Below are positions 25,692 to 33,675 of a DNA stretch of 64,000 nucleotides, piece after piece (within the stretch, counting starts at the first letter, position 1; each line of letters begins with the position of its first letter). Source of the stretch: CAVTJL01 sp963735065 (GTDB lineage: Bacteria > Pseudomonadota > Alphaproteobacteria > Geminicoccales > Geminicoccaceae); contig CAVTJL010000004.1 of assembly GCA_963735065.1 (NCBI GenBank), positions 496,001 to 560,000 of the forward strand, written 5' to 3'. The translations under genes and the position numbers were made by a program. The notes beneath the pieces are model-generated. The model saw only the letters and a list, made by a program, of their open reading frames with translations, did not search any database and was not told the DNA's origin.

Positions 25692-25800
25692 CGGCCCTCG
25701 CTATCCTCCAGTGCATCCGCGCCCGCAGCCGCAAGGGCCCAGGCGTCCTCATGAAGATCATGGGGCAAGGGATAGCCGACGTCGAGGCCGGAGGCCTGCG

Positions 25801-26626
25801 TCAGGGCGCCCGGGTCCGCTCGACTCTTTTGTCACTCAAGGGCCGAGGGGCTTGTGGCCCGCGGCCCTCCTCGGGTCGTCGGGCTCGGGAGGCTCGCCCA
25901 GCTCGGTCGAGGCGCTTCTCGATGCGCCCGATGATCCAGTCCGCCAAAGCCGGGTTGGCCCGGGCCATGGCGGCGAGCGGTGAAAGGGGCTCGTCGTCGG
26001 CGGAGGCGGGATCGCCAGCATCGCCGGGTTGAATTTCTTCGGTTGCCATGACCGGCTCCTCGACGGGAGCCTCGGCCGCTGCCGGCTCGAGCTCGGCCCT
26101 GACAAGAACAGCCTCGCCCACCTGCGCCGGCAGAAAGTCGACGAGGCGGTTGATGGCCTCCTGCGCGGGGCCCAGCGGATGCTGGCCGTAGCCCTGCATC
26201 GTCTCGGGCGAGGAGCCGGCGGGCGAAGGCGTGTCGCGTCGCTCGTAGGGCTGGCGCACGTTCTCGAAGCGCTCGACCACGAGCTTGACGAGGTGCCTTA
26301 CCGGATGCCGCGCCCGGTTCGCCTGGTAGACGACAAAGAGCATCGCACGCCGGTCGCCGACGTCGATGAGGCTCGAAAGCTCCAGCCAGGCCGTCTCGAA
26401 CAGGCGGGCCTGCCGCTCGGGCAGAGGCAAGAGCACGGAGGGCGGCGTACTGCTCGACCAGGCGGGAGAGGTCCCGGTCGCTGACAAAAGCCTCGATGTC
26501 CTCCTCCGTCGCCGTGTCGAGCCTTTTGATCTCGGCCGGGGAGAGGCCGGCGGCGAGACGTCGGGCGAGCCGGCACTGGCGGGTGCCGGGCATCTTGATG
26601 GGGGAACGGGTGAGCACGCGAGGCAT
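25801..26626 (-). CDS. Unrecognised protein with HTH-like N-terminus, frameshifted as read
   Basis: The N-terminal part (ATG 26626; about 64 residues) and the C-terminal part (frame ending at 25801) are in different frames, joined near 26420-26445 (one extra base or two missing). The N-terminus, RLARRLAAGLSPAEIKRLDTATEEDIEAFVSDRDLSRLVEQYAALR, resembles a helix-turn-helix that skips recognition by name. The shifted continuation is LPERQARLFETAWLELSSLIDVGDRRAMLFVVYQ, then an acidic linker and WIIGRIEKRLDRAG. Corrected length is about 274 residues. A possible TTGACT (-35) element lies upstream in an AT-richer stretch. I do not recognise the family; a DNA-binding role is only suggested. Confidence 0.6.
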
Positions 26627-27015
26627 GTGGGTCTATCTATAGGACCTGAGACCCGAAGTCAATCTCTAGTTGATTGTTTTCTTTCGTCACTCGCGTGCCT
26701 TCCTCCGGCGGCCCGGCCTCGCCCCTTGCCTAGGCGCGCCCCTCGGCTGTCAGCGATTCCCCGGCAGCTTGCGGCGAGAGGGGCACCTCGCCGGCATGTC
26801 CGCCGAGCACGGCGAGGGCCGTGGAGTCCGGACCGACGGCACCCTCGCGAGCCTCTGCAGGATCTCGCGTCGGATGCGCTCCTGCGACCGCTCCTGCCTC
26901 CCACAGGTTGGAGCCGTTGGGGAAAGCCGGTGCCGCTCACAGCGGAAAAAGCCCATTGACTTAGAGCGCGCTCTAACTGGTAACCGATCGTGCGTCGTGA
27001 CAAGGACAGGCGTGC
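26627..27015 (+). other. Divergent intergenic region between the unknown gene and merR
   Basis: 389 bases separating two divergent genes. The left end (26627-26700) is AT-richer and may carry the promoter of the - strand gene (TTGACT read on the - strand near 26670). The right end holds the MerR-type promoter described separately. I see no gene in the middle part. Confidence 0.55.
26956..26986 (+). promoter_or_regulatory. MerR-type promoter with 19-bp spacer and palindromic operator
   Basis: TTGACT (26956-26961) and a weak -10, TAACCG (26981-26986), are separated by 19 bases. The spacer holds the perfect 16-bp palindrome TTAGAGCGCGCTCTAA (26961-26976). An overlong spacer with a dyad between the hexamers is the hallmark of promoters that MerR-family regulators twist into activity. 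It lies about 30 bases upstream of the merR gene, so autoregulation of the merR-CMD-SDR unit is inferred. Confidence 0.75.
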
Positions 27016-27441
27016 ATGAAGATCGGCGAGTTGGCGAGGCGGGCCGGATTGTCGGCCCACACCGTCCGCTACTATGAGCGCATCGGGCTTCTTCCCTATG
27101 CCGACCGCGACCGATCGGGCCGGCGCGACTACGACGCATCCATCCTGGCGTGGGTCGAGTTTCTCGAGCATCTGAAGACGACCGGCATGCCGATCCGCGA
27201 CATGCTGCGCTATGCCCGGCTGCGCGATCTGGGCGACGCGACGGGCCCTGAGCGGCGGCAGATGCTCGAGGAGCACCGCGCCGACGTGCGGGCCCGTGTC
27301 GCCAGGCTGCAATCCTGCCTCCTTGTCCTCGATACCAAGATCGCCGGCTATGCCGACGCCGAAAGGAGGATCGGGAATGACGCAGCAGACTTCGGGGAGG
27401 CCGCAAGGCCGGCTCGAGCACGGGCGACGCGCGCTCACTGA
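27016..27441 (+). CDS. MerR-family transcriptional regulator
   Basis: A 141-residue regulator with the N-terminal winged helix MKIGELARRAGLSAHTVRYYERIGLLPYADRDRSGRRDYD, then the dimerisation coiled coil ending ARLQSCLLVLDTKIAGYA. There are no conserved metal-binding cysteines at the C-terminus; the single Cys at about residue 102 is not part of a metal motif. This fits the group of MerR regulators that answer electrophiles or aldehydes and often control carboxymuconolactone-decarboxylase-like and dehydrogenase genes. The last 65 bases overlap the start of the next gene, and the C-terminus past the coiled coil looks non-conserved. Confidence 0.88.
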   Translation: MKIGELARRAGLSAHTVRYYERIGLLPYADRDRSGRRDYDASILAWVEFLEHLKTTGMPIRDMLRYARLRDLGDATGPERRQMLEEHRADVRARVARLQSCLLVLDTKIAGYADAERRIGNDAADFGEAARPARARATRAH

Positions 27442-27745
27442 GATCGACGGCGCTCTCGAAGAGAATGTCGTTGCCTCGCTGTCGGGCATTGCCCCGGATC
27501 TGGGCCGGTCAGGGCTCGACCTGCCCGCACGGGACATCGCGACGATCGCTGCACGGCCCGCGCTCGGCAAGGCGACGCCACAGCTCAAGGTCGATATCCA
27601 AGCCCGGCCGAGCGTCGGCCCGTCACACGAGGGAACCGTCGGGGCTCTGGCGCCGATAGCCGTCCGTGCGGCCTTTCCCGCCGCGCCGAACGGCCCCTTT
27701 GCCGCCCGCGACGCTGTTGCGACCCGCAGCGCAGGAAGGGCGTGA
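27377..27745 (+). CDS. Carboxymuconolactone decarboxylase-family protein, degraded
   Basis: 122 residues starting at ATG 27377 after a strong GAAAGGAGGA site, overlapping merR by 65 bases in another frame. EIDGALEENVVASLSGIAPDLGR and DLPARDIATIAARPALGKATPQLKV match the CMD family. Between LGR and GLDLPAR about 13-15 residues of the usual FxFGDxYxRP segment are missing. The normally conserved PQLKVH reads PQLKVD, and the helix that normally reads like TREEIVEAIMQMAVYAGFPAALN is scrambled (SHEGTVGALAPIAVRAAFPAAPN). The product is probably non-functional, though it has no internal stop. Confidence 0.6.
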   Translation: MTQQTSGRPQGRLEHGRRALTEIDGALEENVVASLSGIAPDLGRSGLDLPARDIATIAARPALGKATPQLKVDIQARPSVGPSHEGTVGALAPIAVRAAFPAAPNGPFAARDAVATRSAGRA

Positions 27746-27748
27746 GCG

Positions 27749-28489
27749 ATGGATCTCGGACTAGGGGGAAAGCGTGCGGTGGTCACCGGCGGCAGCGCCG
27801 GAATTGGCGCAGCGATAGTCGAGGCGCTCCTGGGCGAGGGATGCTCCGTCCATTTCTGTGGCCGCTCCGCCGAGAGGATCGCTCGATTCGAGACACGGCT
27901 CGCCGGCCGCAGAGAAGGCGGCGCGGGTGACGCCCGAGGAGCGGTCGTCGACGTGACGGATCGGGCCGCGCTGTCGGGCTGGCTCGACCGCATTGGCGGC
28001 TTCGAGATCGCGATCGCCAATGTCAGCGCGCTCGCGGGCGACTGGGAGTCCTCCATCGCCACCGACCTGCACGGCACGGTGGGCATGCTCGAGGAGGTGG
28101 CGCCGCGCATCGCGGACGGCGGTGCCATCACCTATGTCGGCTCGAAAGCGGCGAGCTTCGCGACGCCGGCCGTCCCAGCCTATGGGGCGATCAAGGCTGC
28201 CATGGCGCATTATACGAAGAGCCTGGCGGCCCAGCTCGCCCAGCGCGGCGTGCGCGTCAACACCGTCTCGCCGGGCGACACGTTCGTCGAGGGCGGCTTC
28301 TGGGACAAGATCCGTCGATCGGCGCCGGAGGCCTATGATGCCGCCGTCGCCGGCAATCCGATGGGAAGGCTCGCCAGACCGGAAGAGATAGCGCGGGTCG
28401 TCGCCTTCATGTCGAGCCCGGCCGCGAGCTTCGTCAGCGGTGCCAACTGGTATGCCGACGGCGGGTCAACCGAGCAGGTGCGCCTCTAG
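27749..28489 (+). CDS. Short-chain dehydrogenase/reductase
   Basis: A 246-residue classical SDR. The nucleotide-binding motif is VVTGGSAGIGAAI (about residues 11-23), the catalytic Tyr-x-x-x-Lys is PAYGAIKAAMAHY (about 147-159), and the C-terminal NTVSPGDTFVEGGFW and GANWYADGG are typical. The basic residues after the Rossmann strand (CGRSAERIARFE) suggest NADP preference. It starts three bases after the CMD-like gene and is probably the functional target gene of the MerR regulator. Substrate unknown. Confidence 0.9.
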   Translation: MDLGLGGKRAVVTGGSAGIGAAIVEALLGEGCSVHFCGRSAERIARFETRLAGRREGGAGDARGAVVDVTDRAALSGWLDRIGGFEIAIANVSALAGDWESSIATDLHGTVGMLEEVAPRIADGGAITYVGSKAASFATPAVPAYGAIKAAMAHYTKSLAAQLAQRGVRVNTVSPGDTFVEGGFWDKIRRSAPEAYDAAVAGNPMGRLARPEEIARVVAFMSSPAASFVSGANWYADGGSTEQVRL

Positions 28490-28586
28490 CCGGGAGACGG
28501 CCGGGCCGTCGATGGCACGGGCGACGGGCTTTGTGTCTTCCCGGAGCAACGCGCTCGGCGGCGCGATGCCGATGCAGGAGGGTTGA

Positions 28587-29006
28587 ATGAGCAAGACCAG
28601 CATCCGCGTCGGCGAGGCAGCACCGGAGACCCTGCGTCGGACGATCTACGAGGGTCTGTGCGCCTTCAACGACAGGTTTCTCGGCCCGGCCGATCATCGG
28701 GAGCTGAGCGTGTTGGCGCAGGCGGGAGAGACGCTGCTGGGCGGGCTCGTCGGCGAGACGGGGCGCGGCTGGCTCCACATCGGGCTCTTGTGGGTCAGCG
28801 CAGCGAGGCGCGGGCAGGGGCTGGGGCGCTCGCTGCTGCTGGCCGCCGAGGCCGAGGCACGGGCGCGTGGCTGCGGCCACGCCCTGGTCGCGACCTTCGA
28901 TTTCCAGGCGCGCCCGTTCTACGAGCGTCAGGGCTATCGCCTTTTCGCCACGCTGGACGGCTATCCGAACGGTCATCAGAGCTTTTATCTGCGACGGGAG
29001 CTTTGA
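28587..29006 (+). CDS. GNAT-family N-acetyltransferase
   Basis: A 139-residue acetyl-CoA-dependent N-acetyltransferase. The acetyl-CoA pyrophosphate-binding loop RRGQGLGRSLLLAAEAEA lies at about residues 73-90. ATFDFQARPFYERQGYRLFATLDGYPNGH matches the final GNAT motifs. Start ATG 28587 has GGAGGG 5 bases upstream. It follows the SDR gene after about 100 bases on the same strand; whether it belongs to the MerR unit is unclear. Substrate unknown. Confidence 0.88.
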   Translation: MSKTSIRVGEAAPETLRRTIYEGLCAFNDRFLGPADHRELSVLAQAGETLLGGLVGETGRGWLHIGLLWVSAARRGQGLGRSLLLAAEAEARARGCGHALVATFDFQARPFYERQGYRLFATLDGYPNGHQSFYLRREL

Positions 29007-29033
29007 GAGGCGCCCCGTCGGCCGCCGGTGGGG

Positions 29034-30248
29034 TCAGTCGCCGCCGGCAGCCGCGGGCACGCGGTCGCGCGACATGAAGGCCTTGAAGGAGGGCCAGATG
29101 TCCTCGCGGCGCTCGATCAGCACGGACTGGAAATTGTCCGCCTTGAGGCGCCGGAAGCGATCCAGCATCGAGCTCTCGTAGTAGTGCGAGCCCATCGGCT
29201 TGATCTCGCCATAGCCGAACAGGTTGGAGATCTCGCAGAGCTCCTTTGCCGCCTTCATCGCCTCGTCATTGTCTGAATCGAAATTGTCGCCGTCCGAGCA
29301 GTGGAATGCGTAGATGTTCCAATGCGCCGGGTGATAGCGGTCGTGGACGATCTCGAGCGCCTTGCGATAGCCGGACGAGATCAGCGTGCCGCCGGACTCG
29401 CCCTTGTGAAAGAACTCGTCCTCGCTGACCTCCCTGGCCTCGGTGTGGTGGCCGATGAAGACGATGTCGACATTCTCGTACTTGGTGGCAACGAACTGAT
29501 AGAGAAGGAAAAAGAAGCTGCGCGCGAGATACTTCTTGAGCCGGTCCATCGAGCCCGACGTGTCCATGATGCAGAGCACCACGGCGTTCGATTCCTCGCG
29601 CACATCCTGCACGAGGCGGCGATAGGTGAGATCCTCCTTGCGGAACGGGAAGCGCTCGTCGCCCTCGCCGGGCCCGGCCTCGCCGCCCTGGAGCGCCGAT
29701 GGCCCGCCCGTCGTGGCGATGCGCCGACGGATGCGGGCCTTGGCGGTGCGCTTGCGGTCGAGATGCACGCGGATGCCGGACTTGCGGTAGCCCTGGCGCT
29801 TGGCGACCCGCTCGGAGAGCGCCTCCCGCAGGATCTTGCGCTCCATATCGGGGAGCTCGAGATCCTCGAACATGATGTCGACCAGCTCCTCGAGCGTGAT
29901 CTCGGTCTCGTAATAGTCGACGCCGGGCTCGGAGCCGGCCGGGCCCTGGCCCTTCTCGCCCTTCTTGCCGGCCTGGCCGACGATCTGGCCCGGCTGCGTG
30001 GCGCCGTCGCCGGTGCCGACACCGCCCTCATTGTCGCCGAAGGTGAAGCGGTACTCGCGGATTCCGCGGATCGGGACCTTGATGATGCGGTCCCGCTCGC
30101 GGCCGATGATGCTTTCCTCGGCGATGATGTCGGCGATGTTCTCCTTGAGCGACCGGCGCAGCTTCTCCCGATGGCGCTTGCGGTCTCCCGCGCTCCGGTC
30201 CGAGCGAAGCGCGTCCTGCTCCGAATAGGGTCTGAAGACCGTGCTCAT
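29034..30248 (-). CDS. yeaH: YeaH/YhbH (DUF444) VWA-like protein
   Basis: A 404-residue cytoplasmic protein of the DUF444 family, the regular partner of the PrkA kinase. The N-terminus (RPYSEQDALRSDRSAGDRKRHREKLRRSL) is basic. A charged middle part is followed by a von Willebrand A-like domain from about residue 210, with the MIDAS motif DTSGSM in VVLCIMDTSGSMDRLKK and the TLISSGYRKALEI threonine region. It is 48 bases downstream of prkA and on the same strand, consistent with a stress-response prkA-yeaH operon. Confidence 0.93.
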   Translation of the reverse strand: MSTVFRPYSEQDALRSDRSAGDRKRHREKLRRSLKENIADIIAEESIIGRERDRIIKVPIRGIREYRFTFGDNEGGVGTGDGATQPGQIVGQAGKKGEKGQGPAGSEPGVDYYETEITLEELVDIMFEDLELPDMERKILREALSERVAKRQGYRKSGIRVHLDRKRTAKARIRRRIATTGGPSALQGGEAGPGEGDERFPFRKEDLTYRRLVQDVREESNAVVLCIMDTSGSMDRLKKYLARSFFFLLYQFVATKYENVDIVFIGHHTEAREVSEDEFFHKGESGGTLISSGYRKALEIVHDRYHPAHWNIYAFHCSDGDNFDSDNDEAMKAAKELCEISNLFGYGEIKPMGSHYYESSMLDRFRRLKADNFQSVLIERREDIWPSFKAFMSRDRVPAAAGGD

Positions 30249-30296
30249 GCCACTGCCTCGGACGTCTTCTCCACAAGACTGAGGTATGCCGTGGGC

Positions 30297-32228
30297 TCAA
30301 TCCTTCCACAGATGGTTGGCGGCATATTTGAGGATGGTGTCGATGCTGGCCTCGTTGTAGCCCTGTTGCAGCAGATTCTCCACCATCGAGTTGTACTTCT
30401 GGCGCTGCTCCTCGTCGCGCGTGCGCGCCTTGGTGATGATGCGCGAGATGTCGCGGACCGAGTTCATCAGCTTCTTCTCGATCGCCTCCTTCAAGGGCTC
30501 GTAGGAGCCGTAGGAGAGGGCCTCGCCGCGGCGCATGCCGGCCCAAAGATAGGCGATGACCTCCTGGCGGAAGCCGTCGGCGGCCGGGCCGATGATGGCG
30601 ATCTGCTCCTCGATCGACTTGAGGAAGCCCTCGTCCGCCTGCATCTCGTCGCGGGTCGTCGGGTCCTTGACCTTGGTCTTGGTGACGTAGGCCTCGGCGT
30701 GGTCGAGGTAGTTCTGGAAGAGCGTCTCGGCCTGGCCCTTGAAGCTGAAGACGAAGGCCTTGGTGATGTCCTTCTCGAGCATCTCGAGATAGGCCTTGTG
30801 CAGGGTGTCCTGCAGGAACTCGAGATACTGCTTTTTCAGGTCGTCGGCGGTGTCGGCCTCCTTCACCATGCCGATCAGCGACTCGCGGATGCTGATGGGG
30901 TGGATCGACCCGTCGCTCTGCGTCAGCGCCACGTCGATGGCCTTCATGATGAAGCGCGTGCTGATGCCGAAGAGGCCCTCGCGCCGCGCATCCTCGCGCA
31001 GCTCGTGCGCCGTGAGCTTCTTCGGGCGGCCCTTCTCCAGCACCTCCTCGCCATTGTAGATCTTGAGCTTCGTCATCAGGTCGCACTTGGCCGAGGGCTC
31101 GAGGCGCGAGAGGATGGCGAACATGGAGGCGATCTCGAGCGTGTGCGGCGCCATCTGGATGTCGAACTTCGAGCGCTCGAGGAACTTCTGGTAGATCTTC
31201 ACCTCCTCGGAGAGGCGGAGATTGTAGGGCACCTTGACGACGACGATGCGGTCGAGGATGGCCTCGTTGGTGTGGTCGGCCTTGAACTTCTGCCACTCGG
31301 CCTCGTTGCTGTGGGCGACGATGACCGTGTCGACGTAGATCGTGCCGTGGCGGCCGGGGGCAGGGACGAACTTCTCCTGCGTGGCCGTGATCATGGTGTG
31401 GAGATACTCGGTCTCGTTCTTGAAGACCTCGATGAACTCCACCATGCCGCGGTTGCCGACGTTGAAGGCGCCGTTGAGCTCGAGCACGCGCGGGTCGCCC
31501 TCGCTGTAGCGGTCGAGCTTGGAGATGTCCTCCGAGCCGATCAGCACCGAGGTGTCCTGGTTGTTCGGGTCGACCGGCGGCACCACGCCGATGCCGCGCC
31601 TGGCCCGCTTGCTGAACGTCACCGTCTTGATCGGCACGGTCTCGTAGCGGTTGTCGAACTCGGTCAGGAGGCGGTGGCGGCAGACCGGGCAGAGGTCGCC
31701 CTCGACCCGCACGCCCAGCATGTCCTGGAAGGACTTTCTGAGGTGGCGCGGGATCAGGTGCAGGGGCTGCTCGTAGATGGGGCAGCCCTCGATGACGTGG
31801 ATGGGGTCGGTGTCCTCGAGGCCGCGCTTCAGGCGCTCGACGAGCGAGCTCTTGCCCGAGCCCACCGGACCCATGAGGTAGAGAACCTGGCGGGCCTCCT
31901 CGCCGCCCATGGCGGCCGAGTGGAAATAGCGCACGATCTTGTCGAGCGTGCGCTCCATGCCGAAGAACTCGTCCTTGAAGAAGCCGTAGACCTTGACCGC
32001 CTGGTCACCGAAAACCCGCTTGGCGCGCGGATCGGCCTCGACGTCGATCTCGCCGACGCCCGGCGCCACCATCATGTCGTACATACGCTTGTGGGAAAGA
32101 GCCGCGAGCTCCGGACGCTCCTTCACGAGCTCCAGATACTCGAGGAAGGTTCCCTGCCACTCGGCTTTCTGCCGCTCGATCCGGTCCTGCTCGATCAGGG
32201 CAGCGAAGTCGATCTTGTCAGCCTGCAT
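30297..32228 (-). CDS. prkA: PrkA-family serine protein kinase / AAA+ protein
   Basis: A 643-residue PrkA (YeaG) protein. The AAA+ part includes Walker A LMGPVGSGKSSLVERLKRG (about residues 111-129) and Walker B-like sequence near GMVEFIEVFKNETEYL. A C-terminal kinase-like region follows. VPPVDPNNQDTSVLIGSEDISKLDRY is well conserved in the family. In enterobacteria the gene responds to nitrogen starvation, pH and stationary phase together with yeaH; the same is inferred here. A candidate promoter lies about 100 bases upstream (32331-32359). Confidence 0.94.
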   Translation of the reverse strand: MQADKIDFAALIEQDRIERQKAEWQGTFLEYLELVKERPELAALSHKRMYDMMVAPGVGEIDVEADPRAKRVFGDQAVKVYGFFKDEFFGMERTLDKIVRYFHSAAMGGEEARQVLYLMGPVGSGKSSLVERLKRGLEDTDPIHVIEGCPIYEQPLHLIPRHLRKSFQDMLGVRVEGDLCPVCRHRLLTEFDNRYETVPIKTVTFSKRARRGIGVVPPVDPNNQDTSVLIGSEDISKLDRYSEGDPRVLELNGAFNVGNRGMVEFIEVFKNETEYLHTMITATQEKFVPAPGRHGTIYVDTVIVAHSNEAEWQKFKADHTNEAILDRIVVVKVPYNLRLSEEVKIYQKFLERSKFDIQMAPHTLEIASMFAILSRLEPSAKCDLMTKLKIYNGEEVLEKGRPKKLTAHELREDARREGLFGISTRFIMKAIDVALTQSDGSIHPISIRESLIGMVKEADTADDLKKQYLEFLQDTLHKAYLEMLEKDITKAFVFSFKGQAETLFQNYLDHAEAYVTKTKVKDPTTRDEMQADEGFLKSIEEQIAIIGPAADGFRQEVIAYLWAGMRRGEALSYGSYEPLKEAIEKKLMNSVRDISRIITKARTRDEEQRQKYNSMVENLLQQGYNEASIDTILKYAANHLWKD

Positions 32229-32789
32229 GCACGGTCCTCTCGCTCAACGTGAGACCCCCTCGGCACTCCCCCCGTAGCGCAGCAACAACAAGGCCTGTTT
32301 GCGAAGCGTGCTCTTCCGCTTCTCACGATGATATTAGAACATCTCCCGAATCGGTTGAAAAGTGATTAATCGATGTAATTAAGGTAAAATGTCTGAGAGT
32401 ATGGATGAACTTGTGAGCCGAAAGGGTCAGGCGGTTGCGCCTGTCGAGGTCGATATGGCGTGATCGGGCGCCCGTGGCCTCGCGCGATCGCTGGACCGGA
32501 GCTTGGCCTGTCGGGCGGGCGACGGCCGTCCTGCTGCCGATATCGCCCCTGCCGGTCGCGACGGTGCCGACCATCCCTCGCCACCCCACCCGAAGTGGCC
32601 GATTCGCCCGCAAGCTCCTGGATGGAGTGTAGGTGAGGGGGCCTAGCCGTCAAGCCGCCATCGCCGCGTCGATTGGTCATTGTGAACCCCGTGCGCACGG
32701 GTGTGGAAGGCGCTGTCCACCACCCGCCCTGGGTGGTATGGCCCCTGCGCCGCGCGGGGCGGCAAGGGCTGGAGAAGGGGAGGAGTGGC
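32229..32789 (+). other. Intergenic region between prkA and the aldolase gene
   Basis: 561 bases separating the divergent prkA (- strand) and aldolase (+ strand) genes. 32320-32400 is notably AT-rich compared with its surroundings and contains the candidate prkA promoter. From 32410 to 32760 open frames exist in several phases, but none has a recognisable motif or a convincing ribosome site. I call no gene here. Confidence 0.6.
32331..32359 (-). promoter_or_regulatory. Candidate sigma-70-type promoter for prkA-yeaH
   Basis: Read on the - strand, TTCAAC (32359-32354) and TAATAT (32336-32331) are separated by 17 bases. The pair lies in an AT-rich patch about 100 bases upstream of the prkA ATG. 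The implied transcript would have a leader of roughly 95 bases. Hexamer match and position only. Confidence 0.45.
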
Positions 32790-33569
32790 ATGCACGCGGT
32801 CAACCGGCTGAAGGAGCGGCTCGTGGCGGGCGATCGGCTCTACGGCGCCTGGATCGGGCTCGCCCATGCGGGCGTGGCTGAGGTCCTGGCGTGCATGGGC
32901 TACGACTTTCTGGTGATCGACCAGGAGCACGGCGCCGGCTCGCTCGGCGACGCGGTCAGCATGCTGCGCGCCTGCGACGCCGCCGGCTGCCCCGCCATCG
33001 TGCGCGTGCCCTGGAACGACCAGGTCTATCTGAAGCGCATTCTCGACGTCGGCGCCCAGTCCTTGATGATCCCGATGGTGGAGACGGCCGAGGAGGCCAA
33101 GGCCGCGGTAGCCGCCTGCCGCTATCCGCCGGCGGGCCGGCGCGGCTATGCGGCCCCTTCGATGCGCTGCTCGCGCTATGGCCGCATCAAGGACTACATC
33201 GCCGGCGCCAACGACCAGCTCTTCATCATCACCCAGATCGAGAGCGCTGCGGCGGCGGGGCGTGCTGCGGAGATCGCGGGCGTCGACGGCGTCGACATGG
33301 TGCTGATCGGCGTCAACGACCTCGCCGGCACGGTGGGCCGCCTCGAGCGCCTGGACGAGCCCGAGGTCGACGTTCTGGTACGCCAGGCCGAGGCCGGGGT
33401 GCGCAAGGCCGGCAAGCCGCTGGGCACGGTGCCCAGCGCCAGGCGGGACACGCTCGGTCTCTTCGCCGACGGCTACCAGCTCGTGGCCGGCGCCGGCGAC
33501 GTTCCGCTGCTCAGGAAGGCGGCGCTGGACGATCTGGAGGCGGTGCGCGGCGGTCTCGCCAAGCTCTGA
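32790..33569 (+). CDS. HpcH/HpaI-type aldolase
   Basis: A 259-residue metal-dependent class II aldolase of the HpcH/HpaI/citrate-lyase-beta superfamily, which cleaves 2-keto-hydroxy acids to pyruvate plus an aldehyde. FLVIDQEHGAGSL (about residues 39-51), VGAQSLMIPMVETAEEA, the RRGY motif, then metal-ligand regions QIESAAAA and VDMVLIGVNDLAG are present. Start ATG 32790 follows GGGAGGAGTGGC. An open frame extends 39 codons upstream but carries no aldolase sequence. It stands upstream of a TTT transporter and an SDR, suggesting catabolism of an imported sugar acid or dicarboxylate. Confidence 0.9.
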   Translation: MHAVNRLKERLVAGDRLYGAWIGLAHAGVAEVLACMGYDFLVIDQEHGAGSLGDAVSMLRACDAAGCPAIVRVPWNDQVYLKRILDVGAQSLMIPMVETAEEAKAAVAACRYPPAGRRGYAAPSMRCSRYGRIKDYIAGANDQLFIITQIESAAAAGRAAEIAGVDGVDMVLIGVNDLAGTVGRLERLDEPEVDVLVRQAEAGVRKAGKPLGTVPSARRDTLGLFADGYQLVAGAGDVPLLRKAALDDLEAVRGGLAKL

Positions 33570-33675
33570 GATCGCGCGGCCCTAGGCTCTGGCCCTCGGT
33601 CATCTCATGCACTAGGAAGCGGCATGCCAAGCCGCCGCGAGCGTCGCGGCCGTGGCGCCAGCCAGGGAGAAAAAC

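Noticed and set aside
26659..28131. A 490-residue open frame on the - strand opposite merR, CMD and SDR
   Set aside because: Antisense to three recognisable genes; its composition (Ser/Arg/Ala/Pro runs) has no motif.
29301..32252. A 983-residue open frame on the + strand across prkA and yeaH
   Set aside because: It is fully antisense to two well-supported conserved genes and is Leu/Asp/His-rich, as expected from the complement of GC-rich coding DNA.
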